Shown here in pieces: positions 50,584 to 62,748 of a DNA stretch of 64,000 nucleotides (position 1 is the first letter of the stretch; each line of letters opens with the position of its first letter). The position numbers and the translations under genes were made by a program. Origin of the DNA: Mycolicibacterium porcinum (GTDB taxonomy: Bacteria > Actinomycetota > Actinomycetes > Mycobacteriales > Mycobacteriaceae). The stretch lies in contig MVIG01000012.1 in NCBI GenBank assembly GCA_002086835.1, positions 1 to 64,000 on the forward strand, written 5' to 3'. The notes beneath the pieces are model-generated. The model made no database searches, was not told where the DNA came from, and was given only the letters and a program-made list of their open reading frames with translations.

Positions 50584-52026
50584 ATGGGTCTGGTCGACCG
50601 CATCGAACGCAAACTCGAGTCGACCGTCGGCGATGCGTTCGCCCGGGTCTTCGGCGGCTCGATAGTGCCCCAGGAAGTAGAGACGGCGTTGTGCCGGGAA
50701 GCCGAGTCCAGAGCCCGTACCGTGGCCGGGGGACAAGTTTTGGCACCGAACGACTACGTAATTACGCTCAGTGGCACTGACTATCAGAAAGTAAGTGCCG
50801 ATACTGACCTGACCTCGACCGCGTTCGCCAAGCATCTGGGGGGATTCATTCGTGATCAGGGGTGGCAAACGTATGGTGATGTGGTCGTTAGATTCGAGCA
50901 ATCACCGAACTTGCACACCGGACAGTTCCGCGCACACGGCGCGGTCAACCCCGATTCGACCGCTGGCGAATCCGCGCGAGCCCGAGGCGACCATGCGTTC
51001 ACCGCAGAATCAGGAGAACCACCTATGACCGATAACCCGAATTACCGCGGCGGCCAGGGACAAGGGCGGCCCGGCGACGACTATTACGACGACCGCTACG
51101 GCCACCCGCAGGACGATCCCCGCGGCGGTCAGTACCCGCCGGAACAGGGCGGCTACCCTCCGCAGGACCAGGGCGGTTACCCCCCTCCGCGCGGCGGCTA
51201 CGCCGGCGGTGACCGGGGCGGTTACCCCGACCAGGGCGGCTATCCGGACCAGGGTGGATACCCGGATCAGGGTGGATACCCCGACCAGGGCGGCTACCCT
51301 CCGCAGTCCTACGAGCAGCAGCGTCCGCCCGCCGGGTACGGCGGCCAGCCGGCCGGCGGTTACGACCGTGGCTATGGCGGCCAGCCGGGCGGCGGCTACG
51401 GCCAGCCCGCTCCGGGTGGTCAGCCCGGATACGGCGGCGGCGAGTACGACTACGGACGGCAGGACCCGCGCCAGGGCGGCGGCTACCCCGAGCAGGGCGG
51501 CGGCTACGGCGGCGGCCAGCCCTACGGACGCCAGGAGTACGGCCAACCGCAGGATTACGGTCGCGGCTACGCCGAGCCTCAGCAGGGTGGTTACCCCGAG
51601 CAGGGCGGCGGCTACGGCGAACCCGGTTACGGCGAGCAGGGCGGCGGCTACGGCGGCGACTACGGCGCACCGCAGGGCGGTCAGCCCGGGTACGGCGGCC
51701 CGCAGGGCGGGTACGGCGGTGGCGACTATGCCGCCGGCGGCGCTGCGGTGACCCTTCAGCTCGACGACGGCAGTGGTCGCACCTACCAGCTGCGCGAGGG
51801 CGCCAACGTGATCGGCCGCGGTCAGGACGCCCAGTTCCGGCTCCCCGACACCGGGGTGTCGCGGCGGCACCTGGAGATCCGCTGGGACGGGCAGGTCGCG
51901 TTGCTGTCGGACCTCAACTCCACCAACGGCACCACGGTGAACAACGCTCCGGTGCAGGAGTGGCAGCTGGCCGACGGCGACGTGATCCGGCTGGGCCACT
52001 CCGAGATCATCGTGCGCGTGCACTGA
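50584..52026 (+). CDS. fhaA: FhaA, FHA-domain substrate of PknA/PknB
   Basis: A 480-residue protein. Residues 1-~115 are the conserved DUF3662 domain ([20 protein letters not shown]). Residues ~150-390 are low-complexity, rich in Gly, Tyr, Gln and Pro. Residues ~400-475 form the FHA phosphothreonine-binding domain ([29 protein letters not shown]). FhaA binds phosphorylated MviN/MurJ and PBPA and modulates peptidoglycan synthesis at the poles and septum. ATG 50584 is the family start. First gene of fhaA-fhaB-pstP-rodA-pbpA-pknA-pknB. Confidence 0.96.
   Translation: MGLVDRIERKLESTVGDAFARVFGGSIVPQEVETALCREAESRARTVAGGQVLAPNDYVITLSGTDYQKVSADTDLTSTAFAKHLGGFIRDQGWQTYGDVVVRFEQSPNLHTGQFRAHGAVNPDSTAGESARARGDHAFTAESGEPPMTDNPNYRGGQGQGRPGDDYYDDRYGHPQDDPRGGQYPPEQGGYPPQDQGGYPPPRGGYAGGDRGGYPDQGGYPDQGGYPDQGGYPDQGGYPPQSYEQQRPPAGYGGQPAGGYDRGYGGQPGGGYGQPAPGGQPGYGGGEYDYGRQDPRQGGGYPEQGGGYGGGQPYGRQEYGQPQDYGRGYAEPQQGGYPEQGGGYGEPGYGEQGGGYGGDYGAPQGGQPGYGGPQGGYGGGDYAAGGAAVTLQLDDGSGRTYQLREGANVIGRGQDAQFRLPDTGVSRRHLEIRWDGQVALLSDLNSTNGTTVNNAPVQEWQLADGDVIRLGHSEIIVRVH
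51217..51306 (+). repeat. 18-bp coding tandem repeat in fhaA
   Basis: Five in-frame 18-bp units encoding GGYPDQ (x4) then GGYPPQ in the low-complexity linker. Synonymous changes between units (tac/tat, ccc/ccg, gac/gat) show they are not all recent copies. Repeat number could vary between strains without frameshift. Confidence 0.9.
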
Positions 52027-52159
52027 GCGTCTGAGACCGGAGACACACCTGAGTGGCAAGCACCCCGCTTCGCCCTCACGGCGATCGGCGTCCAAGTATC
52101 GTGACGTTGCCGACGGTAGCTGAGCGGTACCAGCGGGGCGGATACGGAGAGGACGTCAG

Positions 52160-52627
52160 ATGCAGGGGTTAGTGCTGCAACTGACGCGTGTCGGTTTCCT
52201 CCTGCTGTTGTGGCTGTTCATCTGGTCGGTGTTGCGCATCCTGCGGACTGATATCTACGCGCCGACGGGCGCGGTGATGGTCCGCCGGGGGTTGGCTCTC
52301 CGCGGTTCCCTGCTTCCGAGCCGGGACCGACGCCACATCGCGCGGCAATTGGTGGTCACCGAGGGCGCGCTGGCCGGAACCCGCATCACGTTGGGTGCCC
52401 AGCCGGTGCTGATCGGCCGTGCCGACGACTCCACCCTGGTGCTCACCGATGATTACGCTTCTACGCGCCACGCCCGGCTCTCGCCACGAGGTTCGGAGTG
52501 GTACGTCGAGGACCTAGGATCGACCAACGGCACATACCTTGACAGGGCGAAGGTGACAACAGCGGTAAGGGTTTCGATCGGAACACCGGTTCGAATCGGT
52601 AAGACGGTAATCGAGTTGCGTCCGTGA
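52160..52627 (+). CDS. fhaB: FhaB/FipA, membrane-anchored FHA protein
   Basis: A 155-residue protein: one N-terminal membrane helix (LTRVGFLLLLWLFIWSVL), a juxtamembrane segment with Thr36 (the site phosphorylated in the family), and a C-terminal FHA domain (VLIGRADDSTLVLTD, STRHARL, LGSTNGTYLD). FhaB/FipA interacts with FtsZ and FtsQ under oxidative stress and is a substrate of PknA/PstP. It is 133 bp after fhaA and 58 bp before pstP. Confidence 0.95.
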   Translation: MQGLVLQLTRVGFLLLLWLFIWSVLRILRTDIYAPTGAVMVRRGLALRGSLLPSRDRRHIARQLVVTEGALAGTRITLGAQPVLIGRADDSTLVLTDDYASTRHARLSPRGSEWYVEDLGSTNGTYLDRAKVTTAVRVSIGTPVRIGKTVIELRP

Positions 52628-52685
52628 CGCCGCGCACGGGAGGAGCAGGATCGATACCGCGCACGCGAGGAGCGCGAGACAAACT

Positions 52686-54197
52686 ATGACCCTCGTTCTC
52701 CGATATGCCGCGCGCAGTGATCGCGGGCTGGTTCGCGCCAACAATGAGGACTCGGTGTACGCCGGGGCGCGGCTGCTGGCGCTGGCCGACGGCATGGGTG
52801 GCCATGCCGCGGGTGAAGTGGCCTCACAGCTGGTCATCGCGGCGCTGGCCCATCTCGATGACGACGAGCCCGGCGGCGATCTGCTCGGCAAGCTCAACAC
52901 CGCGGTCGGGCAGGGCAACGCCGCGATCGCGGCCCACGTGGAGGCCGATCCCGAGCTCGACGGCATGGGCACGACGCTCACCGCGATCCTGTTCGCAGGG
53001 AACCGCCTGGGCCTGGTCCACATCGGCGATTCCCGCGGCTACCTGCTGCGTGACGGTGAGCTGACCCAGATCACCAAGGACGACACGTTCGTCCAGACCC
53101 TGGTCGACGAAGGGCGCATCACCGCCGAGGAGGCCCACAGCCATCCGCAGCGCTCGCTGATCATGCGCGCGCTGACCGGGCACGAGGTCGAACCGACCTT
53201 GATCATGCGGGAGGCCAAGGCCGGTGATCGCTATCTGCTGTGCTCGGACGGCCTGTCCGACCCGGTCAGCCACGAGACCATCCACGAGGCCCTGCAGATC
53301 GAGGATGTCGCCGAGAGCGCCGACCGGCTGATCGAGCTGGCGCTGCGCGGCGGCGGCCCGGACAACGTGACCGTGGTGGTCGCCGACGTCGTCGACTATG
53401 ACTACGGGCAGACGCAGCCGATCCTGGCCGGCGCCGTTTCCGGGAACGACGACCAGAGCGCACCGCCGGATACAGCGGCGGGACGGGCCTCGGCGTTCAA
53501 TCCCCGCCGCAACGAACCCAAACGCGTGGTCCCTCAGCCGGCCGAGCCGGATCGCAGGCCCCGGTCGCGCCGCCGCATCCTCATCGCGGCGGTGCTCCTG
53601 GTGCTGGTGCTCGTCGCGGGGCTGGCGATCGGCCGGGAGATCATCCGCAACAACTATTACGTCGCCGAACATGAGGGCACCGTGTCCATCATGCGCGGGG
53701 TACAGGGCACCTTTCTCGGCGTCTCGCTGCAGGAGCCTTATCGCCTGGGCTGTCTCAACGCCCGCAACGAGCTGTCGCTGATCAGCGCCGACCAGGATCG
53801 CGGCCGGCTCGACTGCCGCTTGATGGCGGTCGACGACATGCGGCCCTCGGCCCGCGCCTCGGTACGCGCCGGCCTGCCCGGCGGCACCCAGGACGAGGCC
53901 ATCCAGCAGATAAACGATCTGGCCCGCAGCTCCGTCCTGCCGGTGTGCGCCGCCCCGCGCACCGTGACCACGACGTCGAAGCCCTCGCCGGCGCCCAGTC
54001 CGTCACCGTCGCCCGCGCCCGGTGCCACCCCGGCCCCGACCCCGACGCCCAGCGTGGAGCCGCCTGCCCCCGAATCTCCCGGACCCGAGACGCCGGGGCC
54101 CGTGGTCCCGACGCCCGCGCCGTCACCGTCGCCGACCGTCACCGCACTGCCTCCCCCACCACCCGAACCGGGGACGAACTGCCGAGCGGTGTCATGA
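52686..54197 (+). CDS. pstP: PstP, PP2C-type Ser/Thr protein phosphatase
   Basis: A 503-residue protein. Cytosolic PPM catalytic domain residues ~5-237, with metal-binding acidic motifs RSDRGLVRANNEDS, ADGMGGHAAGE, HIGDSRGYLL and GGPDNVTVVV. A membrane helix follows at ~299-318 (ILIAAVLLVLVLVAGLAIG), then an extracellular region ending in a long Pro/Ser/Thr-rich tail. It dephosphorylates PknA, PknB and substrates such as CwlM and PBPA. The stop overlaps rodA (ATGA, 54194-54197). Upstream there is a 17-bp near-perfect duplication carrying GAGGAG (52630-52646 and 52657-52673). Confidence 0.96.
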   Translation: MTLVLRYAARSDRGLVRANNEDSVYAGARLLALADGMGGHAAGEVASQLVIAALAHLDDDEPGGDLLGKLNTAVGQGNAAIAAHVEADPELDGMGTTLTAILFAGNRLGLVHIGDSRGYLLRDGELTQITKDDTFVQTLVDEGRITAEEAHSHPQRSLIMRALTGHEVEPTLIMREAKAGDRYLLCSDGLSDPVSHETIHEALQIEDVAESADRLIELALRGGGPDNVTVVVADVVDYDYGQTQPILAGAVSGNDDQSAPPDTAAGRASAFNPRRNEPKRVVPQPAEPDRRPRSRRRILIAAVLLVLVLVAGLAIGREIIRNNYYVAEHEGTVSIMRGVQGTFLGVSLQEPYRLGCLNARNELSLISADQDRGRLDCRLMAVDDMRPSARASVRAGLPGGTQDEAIQQINDLARSSVLPVCAAPRTVTTTSKPSPAPSPSPSPAPGATPAPTPTPSVEPPAPESPGPETPGPVVPTPAPSPSPTVTALPPPPPEPGTNCRAVS

Positions 54198-55609
54198 CAA
54201 CTCAGCCCCAGTCGCCGGTTACCGTCATGCCGCCGCTACCCAATCGGCGCAACGCGGAACTGCTGCTTCTGGGGTTCGCAGCCTTCATCACCACCGTCGC
54301 GCTGCTGATCGTCGAAGCCAATCAGGAACAGGGCATCAGCTGGGACCTGATCAGCTACGTCCTCACGTTCATCGCGTTGATGGGCGCTGCCCACCTGGCG
54401 ATCCGCCGTTTCGCGCCATACGCCGACCCGCTGCTGCTTCCGGTGGTGGCGCTGCTCAACGGCCTGGGCCTGGTGATGATCCACCGGCTCGATCTGGCCA
54501 AGGGTGAGACGGCCTCCGACGGGCTCGGCGGCACCGCCAATCAGCAGATGATGTGGACGCTGGTGGGGGTCATCGGATTCTCGGTCGTGGTGGCCTTGCT
54601 GACCGACCATCGCATGCTGGCCCGCTACGGATACATCTGCGCATTGACCGGCCTGGTGCTGCTTGTCATTCCGGCCCTGCTGCCGGCGAAGTACTCCGAG
54701 CAGTACGGCGCCAAGATCTGGATCCAGTTTCCCGGCTTCTCGATTCAGCCCGCGGAGTTCTCCAAGATCCTGCTGCTCATCTTCTTCGCCGCGGTGCTGG
54801 TGGCCAAGCGCGACCTGTTCACCAGTGCCGGAAAGCATTTCCTCGGACTCGACCTGCCGCGGCCCCGCGACCTGGCTCCGCTGCTGCTGGCCTGGGCGGC
54901 CTCGGTCGGGGTGATGGTCTTCGAAAAAGATTTGGGCACTTCACTTCTGCTGTACGCATCGTTTCTGGTGCTGCTCTACGTCGCCACCGAACGGCTGAGC
55001 TGGGTGATCCTCGGGCTGGCCCTGTTCGCCGCGGGAAGCGTTGTGGCATACCAGGTTTTCGGCCACGTGCGGGTCCGGGTGGAGACCTGGCTCGATCCGT
55101 TCGCCGACCCTGACGGCGCCGGTTACCAGATGGTGCAATCGCTCTTCAGCTTCGCCACCGGCGGCATCTTCGGCACCGGGCTGGGCAATGGACAGCCCGG
55201 CACCGTGCCCGCCGCGGCCACCGATTTCATCATCGCCGCGATCGGCGAGGAGCTCGGATTGGTCGGTCTGGCAGGCGTTCTCATGCTTTACACGATCCTG
55301 ATCATCCGCGGCATGCGCACGGCGCTCGCGGTCCGGGACAGCTTCGGCAAGCTGCTGGCCGCCGGCCTGGCCTCGACTCTGGCCATCCAGCTGTTCATCG
55401 TGGTCGGTGGCGTCACCAAACTGATCCCGTTGACCGGCCTCACCACCCCGTGGATGTCCTACGGCGGTTCCTCACTGCTGGCCAATTACATCCTGCTCGC
55501 CATCCTGGTGCGCATCTCGCACGCCGCACGCCGGCCGATCACCACCACACCGGCGCCGAACCCCACGCCCATCGCCGCGGCAAGTACCGAGGTGATCGAG
55601 AAGGTATGA
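54194..55609 (+). CDS. rodA: RodA, SEDS-family peptidoglycan glycosyltransferase
   Basis: A 471-residue polytopic protein with about 10-12 membrane helices. SEDS landmarks: QFPGFSIQPAEFSKI, FEKDLGTSLLL (the catalytic Asp region), DPFADPDGAGYQMVQS, and the C-terminal LTTPWMSYGGSSLLANY. RodA polymerises lipid II for elongation with a class B PBP, here the adjacent pbpA product. The start ATG 54194 overlaps pstP, and the stop overlaps pbpA (ATGA at 55606-55609). Confidence 0.96.
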   Translation: MTTQPQSPVTVMPPLPNRRNAELLLLGFAAFITTVALLIVEANQEQGISWDLISYVLTFIALMGAAHLAIRRFAPYADPLLLPVVALLNGLGLVMIHRLDLAKGETASDGLGGTANQQMMWTLVGVIGFSVVVALLTDHRMLARYGYICALTGLVLLVIPALLPAKYSEQYGAKIWIQFPGFSIQPAEFSKILLLIFFAAVLVAKRDLFTSAGKHFLGLDLPRPRDLAPLLLAWAASVGVMVFEKDLGTSLLLYASFLVLLYVATERLSWVILGLALFAAGSVVAYQVFGHVRVRVETWLDPFADPDGAGYQMVQSLFSFATGGIFGTGLGNGQPGTVPAAATDFIIAAIGEELGLVGLAGVLMLYTILIIRGMRTALAVRDSFGKLLAAGLASTLAIQLFIVVGGVTKLIPLTGLTTPWMSYGGSSLLANYILLAILVRISHAARRPITTTPAPNPTPIAAASTEVIEKV

Positions 55610-57081
55610 ACACCTCCCTGCGCCGGGTTGCAGTCACGATCATGGTGCTGATCGTGCTGCTGTTGGCCAACGCCACGATCACCCAGGTCTTCACGGCCGA
55701 CGGATTGCGCGCCGATCCGCGCAATCAACGGGTGCTGCTCGACGAGTATTCGCGCCAGCGCGGCCAGATCACCGCGGGCGGCCAGCTGCTGGCGTACTCG
55801 GTGGCCACCGACGGGCGGTTCCGGTTCCTGCGCACCTACCCCGAGCCCGAGGTCTACGCCCCGGTGACCGGGTTCTACTCGCTTGGCTATTCCAGCACCG
55901 GGTTGGAGCGGGCCGAGGACACGATTCTCAACGGCTCCGACGAGCGGTTGTTCGGCCGCCGGCTCGCCGATTTCTTCACGGGCCGAGATCCGCGCGGCGG
56001 CAATGTCGACACCACGATCAAGCCGCAGGTGCAGGAGGCGGCCTGGGATGCGCTGCAGCACGGCTGTGACGGCCCCTGCAAGGGCTCTGTGGTGGCGCTG
56101 GAGCCCTCGACGGGCAAGATCCTGGCCATGGCGTCGTCCCCGTCGTACGACCCCAACCAACTCGCCACCCACGACCTGAACGCCCAGAGCCAGGCCTGGC
56201 AGCAGCTGCGCGACAACGAACAGTCCCCGCTGCTCAACCGCGCGATCTCGGAGACCTACCCCCCGGGCTCGACGTTCAAGGTGATCACCACCGCGGCCGC
56301 GCTGCAGTCCGGCAGCACCCCCGACACCCAGCTGACCGCAGCGCCACGCATCGCGCTGCCCGACAGCACCGCGACGCTGGAGAACTTCGGCGGGGCGTCG
56401 TGCGGGCCCGGTCCCACGGCCACGTTGCGCGAGGCGTTCGCCAAATCGTGCAACACCGCTTTCGTCGAGTTGGGGATCAAAACCGGGGCCGACAAGCTCA
56501 AGTCCACGGCCCAGGCCTTCGGTCTGGACTCGCCCCCACCGGCCATCCCGCTGCAGGTGGCGGAGTCGACCACCGGACCGATCGCCGACGGGGCAGCCCT
56601 CGGCATGTCCAGCATCGGACAGCGTGATGTGGCGTTGACACCACTGCAGAACGCGCAGGTGGCCGCGACCATCGCTAATGACGGCATCGCGATGCGCCCG
56701 TATCTTGTGGATAGCCTAAAAGGACCCGACCTGACCACCATCGCCACCACCGCGCCCGCCCAAGAGCGCCGGGCGGTGTCACCCCAGGTCGCAGCTACAC
56801 TTACGGACTTGATGGTCGCCGCCGAGCAGGTGACTCAGCAGAAGGGAGCCATCGCCGGCGTGCAGATCGCTTCGAAGACCGGTACGGCAGAGCACGGGAC
56901 GGATCCCCGTAACACTCCGCCGCATGCCTGGTACATCGCATTCGCACCGGCCTCCGACCCGAAGGTCGCGGTCTCGGTGTTGATCGAGGACGGCGGGGAC
57001 CGGTTGTCGGCCACCGGCGGCGCACTCGCCGCCCCGATCGGACGCGCCACGATCGCTGCGGCGCTACGGGAGGATTCATGA
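55606..57081 (+). CDS. pbpA: PbpA, class B penicillin-binding protein (transpeptidase)
   Basis: A 491-residue protein with an N-terminal signal anchor ([18 protein letters not shown]). The transpeptidase motifs are S222TFK, S281CN and K424TGT, the same positions as in M. tuberculosis PBPA. It cross-links peptidoglycan, is phosphorylated by PknB and dephosphorylated by PstP, and acts in septum and cell length control. ATG 55606 overlaps the rodA stop. 61 bp separate it from pknA. Confidence 0.97.
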   Translation: MNTSLRRVAVTIMVLIVLLLANATITQVFTADGLRADPRNQRVLLDEYSRQRGQITAGGQLLAYSVATDGRFRFLRTYPEPEVYAPVTGFYSLGYSSTGLERAEDTILNGSDERLFGRRLADFFTGRDPRGGNVDTTIKPQVQEAAWDALQHGCDGPCKGSVVALEPSTGKILAMASSPSYDPNQLATHDLNAQSQAWQQLRDNEQSPLLNRAISETYPPGSTFKVITTAAALQSGSTPDTQLTAAPRIALPDSTATLENFGGASCGPGPTATLREAFAKSCNTAFVELGIKTGADKLKSTAQAFGLDSPPPAIPLQVAESTTGPIADGAALGMSSIGQRDVALTPLQNAQVAATIANDGIAMRPYLVDSLKGPDLTTIATTAPAQERRAVSPQVAATLTDLMVAAEQVTQQKGAIAGVQIASKTGTAEHGTDPRNTPPHAWYIAFAPASDPKVAVSVLIEDGGDRLSATGGALAAPIGRATIAAALREDS

Positions 57082-57142
57082 GCGACGCTTGCGAGCGAAT
57101 CATGGGCTCGGAATGCGTCACCCGAGCCTGCGAGGTGGACGC

Positions 57143-58416
57143 ATGAGCCCGCGGGTTGGAGTCACGCTGTCTGGCCGGTACCGGCTGCAGCGCCTGATCG
57201 CCACCGGCGGCATGGGGCAGGTCTGGGAGGCCGTCGACTCACGGCTTGGCCGGCGCGTCGCGGTCAAGGTGCTCAAGGCCGAGTTCTCCACCGATGCCGA
57301 GTTCGTCGAGCGGTTCCGCGCCGAGGCCCGCACCGTGGCCATGCTCAACCATCCCGGCATCGCCAGCGTGTACGACTACGGCGAGACAGAGCTGGACGGC
57401 GAGGGCCGGACCGCGTATCTGGTGATGGAGCTGATCAACGGCGAGCCGTTGAACTCGGTGCTCAAGCGCACCGGCCGGTTGTCGTTGCGCCACGCCCTGG
57501 ACATGCTCGAGCAGACCGGGCGGGCACTGCAGGTCGCCCACACCGCGGGCCTGGTGCACCGTGACGTCAAGCCCGGCAACATCCTGATCACCCCGACCGG
57601 CCAGGTGAAGCTGACCGACTTCGGCATCGCCAAGGCCGTCGACGCCGCCCCGGTCACCCAGACCGGCATGGTGATGGGCACCGCCCAGTACATCGCGCCC
57701 GAGCAAGCCCTCGGCCACGACGCCACCGCTGCCAGCGACGTCTATTCGCTGGGAGTCGTTGGCTACGAATCGGTTTCGGGCAAGCGTCCGTTCACCGGCG
57801 ACGGTGCGCTGACGGTGGCAATGAAGCACATCAAGGAGACGCCGCCGCCGCTGCCCGCCGATCTGCCGCCCAACGTCCGCGAGCTGATCGAGATCACCCT
57901 GGTGAAGAACCCGGGGATGCGCTACAAGTCCGGCGGACCGTTCGCCGATGCGGTCGCCGCGGTGCGCTCCGGCCGTCGTCCACCGCGTCCCAACCAGGCC
58001 CCGACACTGGGGCGGGCCGCCCCGGCCGCGGTGCCGTCGGCCGCACAGGCCCGCGCCGCGGCGGATCTGTCGGGCCGCACCCCGGTGACCGCCACCCGGG
58101 CCAGGCCGACCACGGCTGCCCATCGGCCCGGGCCGCCCCCGCGGCGCACGTTCTCGTCGGGTCAGCGAGCCCTGCTGTGGGCCGCCGGGGTACTCGGCGC
58201 GCTGGCTATCGTCATTGCCATCCTGATCGTGCTCAATGCACAGGATCGCAAGGACCAGCAGCAGTCACCACCGCCCACGGTCACCGACACGGTGACCGAG
58301 ACGACGCCCTACCAGACCCCGGCAGCGTTGCCGGACCTGGCATTCCACGTGATCGTGCCCAGTGTGGCCGGAGCCGATGCTCCGGCCACATCGGGGGCAC
58401 CGGAACAGATACTGCG

Positions 58417-58420
<4 letters not shown>
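57143..58420 (+). CDS. pknA: PknA, transmembrane Ser/Thr protein kinase
   Basis: A 425-residue Hanks-type kinase. Kinase domain ~13-275 with ATGGMGQVW loop, Lys42, HRDVKPGN (Asp141), DFG (Asp159), and activation-loop Thr172/Thr174. A Pro/Ala-rich juxtamembrane region and a single membrane helix ([19 protein letters not shown]) follow, then a short extracellular tail with no PASTA domain. PknA phosphorylates Wag31, FtsZ, MurD and FhaB and is essential. The ATG at 57143 has GAGGTGG just upstream; longer in-frame sequence from 57089 is rejected. The stop overlaps pknB (ATGA). Confidence 0.96.
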
Positions 58421-60265
<1,845 letters not shown>

Positions 60266-60288
<23 letters not shown>

Positions 60289-60946
60289 CCGCGGCCACGG
60301 CGCGGGCCACCTCTGCTTCGAGCGTGGCCACCAGGTTCTCCTCGGGAGCGGCACCGCACACGCCGAGCCAGTTGGCCAGCATGCGGTGCCCGCCCTGGGT
60401 CAGGATCGACTCCGGGTGGAACTGCACGCCGTGAATGGGCAGCTGCCGGTGACGCACGGCCATGATGACACCGCCGTCGGTCTGCCCGATGACCTCAAGC
60501 TCGTCGGGCACAGTCTCGGGAAGGATCGTCAGAGAGTGGTACCGGGTCGCGGTGAACGGATCCGGGAGACCTTTGAGCACACCGGTGTCGGCATGGTGCA
60601 CGACGCTCGTCTTGCCGTGCAGCAGTTCGGGTGCCCGGTCGACGGTGCCGCCGAACGCCACCCCGATGGCCTGGTGACCGAGGCACACGCCGAGTAGGGG
60701 AGTGCCCGCCGCGGCGCAGGCGCGCACCAGCGGGATGGTGGCTCCGGCGCGTTCGGGCGTACCCGGGCCGGGGCTCAGCAGGACGCCGTCGAAATCGGCT
60801 GCCACCTTGGCGAGGTCGGCTTCGGTGGCAAGGCGATCGTCGTCGTTACGCCACACCTGCGCGTCGACCCCGAGCTGGCCCAGATATTGGACCAGGTTGA
60901 ACACGAAGCTGTCATAGTTGTCGACGACCAGAACCTGCATTGACAT
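60266..60946 (-). CDS. trpG: TrpG/PabA, glutamine amidotransferase component of anthranilate/ADC synthase
   Basis: A 226-residue class I glutamine amidotransferase. The N-terminus VLVVDNYDSFVFNLVQYLG is typical. The catalytic triad is Cys88 (GVCLGHQAIG), His177 and Glu179 (FHPES). It supplies ammonia from glutamine for anthranilate (TrpE) or aminodeoxychorismate (PabB) synthesis; single genes often serve both. It is the Rv0013 equivalent. A second Met at 60940 is an equally good start. It overlaps the 3' end of pknB by 23 bp on the opposite strand. Confidence 0.94.
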
Positions 60947-60971
60947 AGGCTACCGGCCCCGAGAAACGGGA

Positions 60972-61721
60972 TTAATAGCCGACGGGGCCCGCGGGTTTCG
61001 CGTAGCGCATGCGCAGCGGGTCGTTGTGTCCCACCAGGTCGACCTCGGCGCGGGGCTCTTCGGTATAGCCCAGCCCGAACCGCACCACGTATTGCTTGTA
61101 GAGCGTGACGTTCGGGGCGGCGGCCAGGGCGGCCTGCATCGCGGAGGCATCGCCGATCGCGGTGATGACGTACGGCGGGCTGTAGGTGCGGCCGTTGAGC
61201 AGGAGGGTGTTGCCGACACAGCGGGGCGCAGAGGTGGCGATGATGCGCTGGTCCTGCATCTGGATGCCCTCGGCGCCAGCGCTCCACAGTGCATTCAAGA
61301 CGGCCTGGATGTCCTGTTGGTGCACCACGAGGTCGTCGGGGGCGGCGTCGCGGGGAAAGCGCCCCTGGGCGTCGCGCTGGGCGTCGTTGAGGGTGACGAC
61401 CAGCCCGGGACCCCGCATCGGGACCGTGCCCGCGTCGGCGGCCAGCTCGGCGGAGCGGCGGGTGATCGCCCCCAGCGCGGCGTGTGACCCGGGGGACCCG
61501 CCGTGGTGACTGTCGATCTGGGCCGACAGCGAATCACGCTGGGCGGTGAGCCGGTCCACGGACTGCTGGGCCTCGCGCACCAGGTCGACCAGGCGGGGCG
61601 CGTCGCTGCGGCGAATCTCGTCGCCGCCGGAGACCCCGTGGGTGGCGGCCAGCAGCAAGCCCGCGGCCAGGCAGACCACCGGGACGCCGAAGCGCCAGGG
61701 GGATCGATCCGGTTGGTCCAT
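60972..61721 (-). CDS. DUF881 membrane-anchored protein
   Basis: A 249-residue protein: one N-terminal membrane helix (FGVPVVCLAAGLLLAATHG), a coiled-coil-like stretch (REAQQSVDRLTAQRDSLSAQI), then the conserved DUF881 domain (GPGLVVTLNDA, VVHQQDIQAVLNALWSAGAEGI, IIATSAPRCVGNTLLLNGR, PPYVITAIGD). It resembles Rv0012 by sequence type and position. DUF881 proteins are common near division genes in actinobacteria and Firmicutes; the function is unknown, with a cell-wall role suspected. ATG 61721 is chosen because CAGGAGAG lies upstream. It is 25 bp from trpG, so both are likely co-transcribed. Confidence 0.9.
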   Translation of the reverse strand: MDQPDRSPWRFGVPVVCLAAGLLLAATHGVSGGDEIRRSDAPRLVDLVREAQQSVDRLTAQRDSLSAQIDSHHGGSPGSHAALGAITRRSAELAADAGTVPMRGPGLVVTLNDAQRDAQGRFPRDAAPDDLVVHQQDIQAVLNALWSAGAEGIQMQDQRIIATSAPRCVGNTLLLNGRTYSPPYVITAIGDASAMQAALAAAPNVTLYKQYVVRFGLGYTEEPRAEVDLVGHNDPLRMRYAKPAGPVGY

Positions 61722-61815
61722 CGCTGTCTCTCCTGGACGTGCAGCTACGTTAGGCTCGTGAGGCATCCTGCCTCATCGTCGCACCGTGTGACGCCGACTG
61801 TCCGCGAAGGTACCC

Positions 61816-62100
61816 ATGCCCAAGTCCAAAGTCCGTAAGAAGAACGATTTCACCATCAAGCAGGTGAGCCGGACTCCGGTCAAGGTGAAAGCCGGGCCGT
61901 CGAGTGTGTGGTTCGTCGCGCTGTTCATCGGTCTCATGCTGTTCGGCCTGTTGTGGCTGCTGGTGTTCCAGCTGGCCGCGACCAATCCCGTGGACACCCC
62001 GTCCTTCCTCCAGTGGATGGCCGACATGGGTCCGTGGAACTATGCGGTCGCCTTTGCCTTCATGATCAGTGGGCTGTTGCTCACGATGCGCTGGCGCTGA
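61816..62100 (+). CDS. crgA: CrgA, cell division protein
   Basis: A 94-residue protein with a basic cytosolic N-terminus ([12 protein letters not shown]) and two membrane helices ([19 protein letters not shown] and [16 protein letters not shown]) separated by a short extracytoplasmic loop. CrgA recruits or stabilises FtsZ, FtsQ, FtsI and FtsW at the septum and interacts with CwsA, whose gene is nearby. It is divergent from the DUF881 gene. Confidence 0.95.
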   Translation: MPKSKVRKKNDFTIKQVSRTPVKVKAGPSSVWFVALFIGLMLFGLLWLLVFQLAATNPVDTPSFLQWMADMGPWNYAVAFAFMISGLLLTMRWR

Positions 62101-62255
62101 GCCGAAACGGCATCCTAATGAATTCATCTTACGGTTTTAGCGTTACCGGTTCAGCAACCTCGGCGATGCTCAATCACATCGTTGTGATTCATCCCCATTG
62201 GGGATAGCACCTGTGGATAACTCCATTAGTCGCGGTAAGAGGGTGTGAAGAACCC

Positions 62256-62672
62256 GTGCAGCAAACTCATTGGGGCCCACCCGCCGCCGGAGTCGCAGGT
62301 TGCGGCATAGGCGGACTTATGATGGCTATCGCGGCTGTGACCCTGATCACAGACCCGCCCGGACGTGTTCTTGCCGGCATAGCTGGGGTGGGATTGCTCA
62401 CGTTCGCAACATTGTCGTGGCGGGCACGACCCAAACTGGCAATTAACCAAGACGGTCTCACGGTCGCCGGTTGGTGGAGTACCCGGACATATCGCCGCAA
62501 TGAGATCCGCACAATTCGCATCACGGAGTTCCGCCGGATCGCCCGCAAGGTCCGCCTCCTGGAGATCGAAACCATCGACGACCGGCTGATGGTCCTCACG
62601 CGATGGGATCTCGGAACAGACCCGCTCGACGTCCTGGATGCACTCACGGAGGCCGGCTACGCAGCCCCGTGA
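62256..62672 (+). CDS. PH-domain-like small membrane protein (Rv0010c type)
   Basis: A 138-residue protein from GTG 62256. Two hydrophobic helices (VAGCGIGGLMMAIAAVTLI and VLAGIAGVGLLTFATL) precede a bacterial PH-like beta domain (KLAINQDGLTVAGWWSTRTY, VRLLEIETIDDRLMVLTRWD). The same type of gene lies between crgA and ppiA in M. tuberculosis. No function is established that I know. A strong hairpin follows it. Confidence 0.85.
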   Translation: MQQTHWGPPAAGVAGCGIGGLMMAIAAVTLITDPPGRVLAGIAGVGLLTFATLSWRARPKLAINQDGLTVAGWWSTRTYRRNEIRTIRITEFRRIARKVRLLEIETIDDRLMVLTRWDLGTDPLDVLDALTEAGYAAP

Positions 62673-62692
62673 CGAGACGCCCCCACACAACA

Positions 62693-62722
62693 CGCGACGC
62701 CCCCGGTTTCGGGGGCGTCGCG
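62693..62722. terminator. Bidirectional terminator between PH-domain gene and ppiA
   Basis: 13-bp perfect stem with loop GTTT: arm CGCGACGCCCCCG (62693-62705) pairs with 62710-62722, followed on the plus strand by CATTTG. It serves the two convergent genes. Confidence 0.85.
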
Positions 62723-62748
62723 CATTTGTAGGTGCGGGGTCGGTCCCG

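Noticed and set aside
51217..51306. Possible CRISPR-like regular repeat
   Set aside because: The 18-bp units are contiguous with no spacers and are in frame within fhaA; it is a coding repeat.
57089..57142. Upstream start for PknA
   Set aside because: ATG 57143 has a well-placed GAGGTGG and gives the family N-terminus with Lys42 and Thr172/Thr174 in their known positions.
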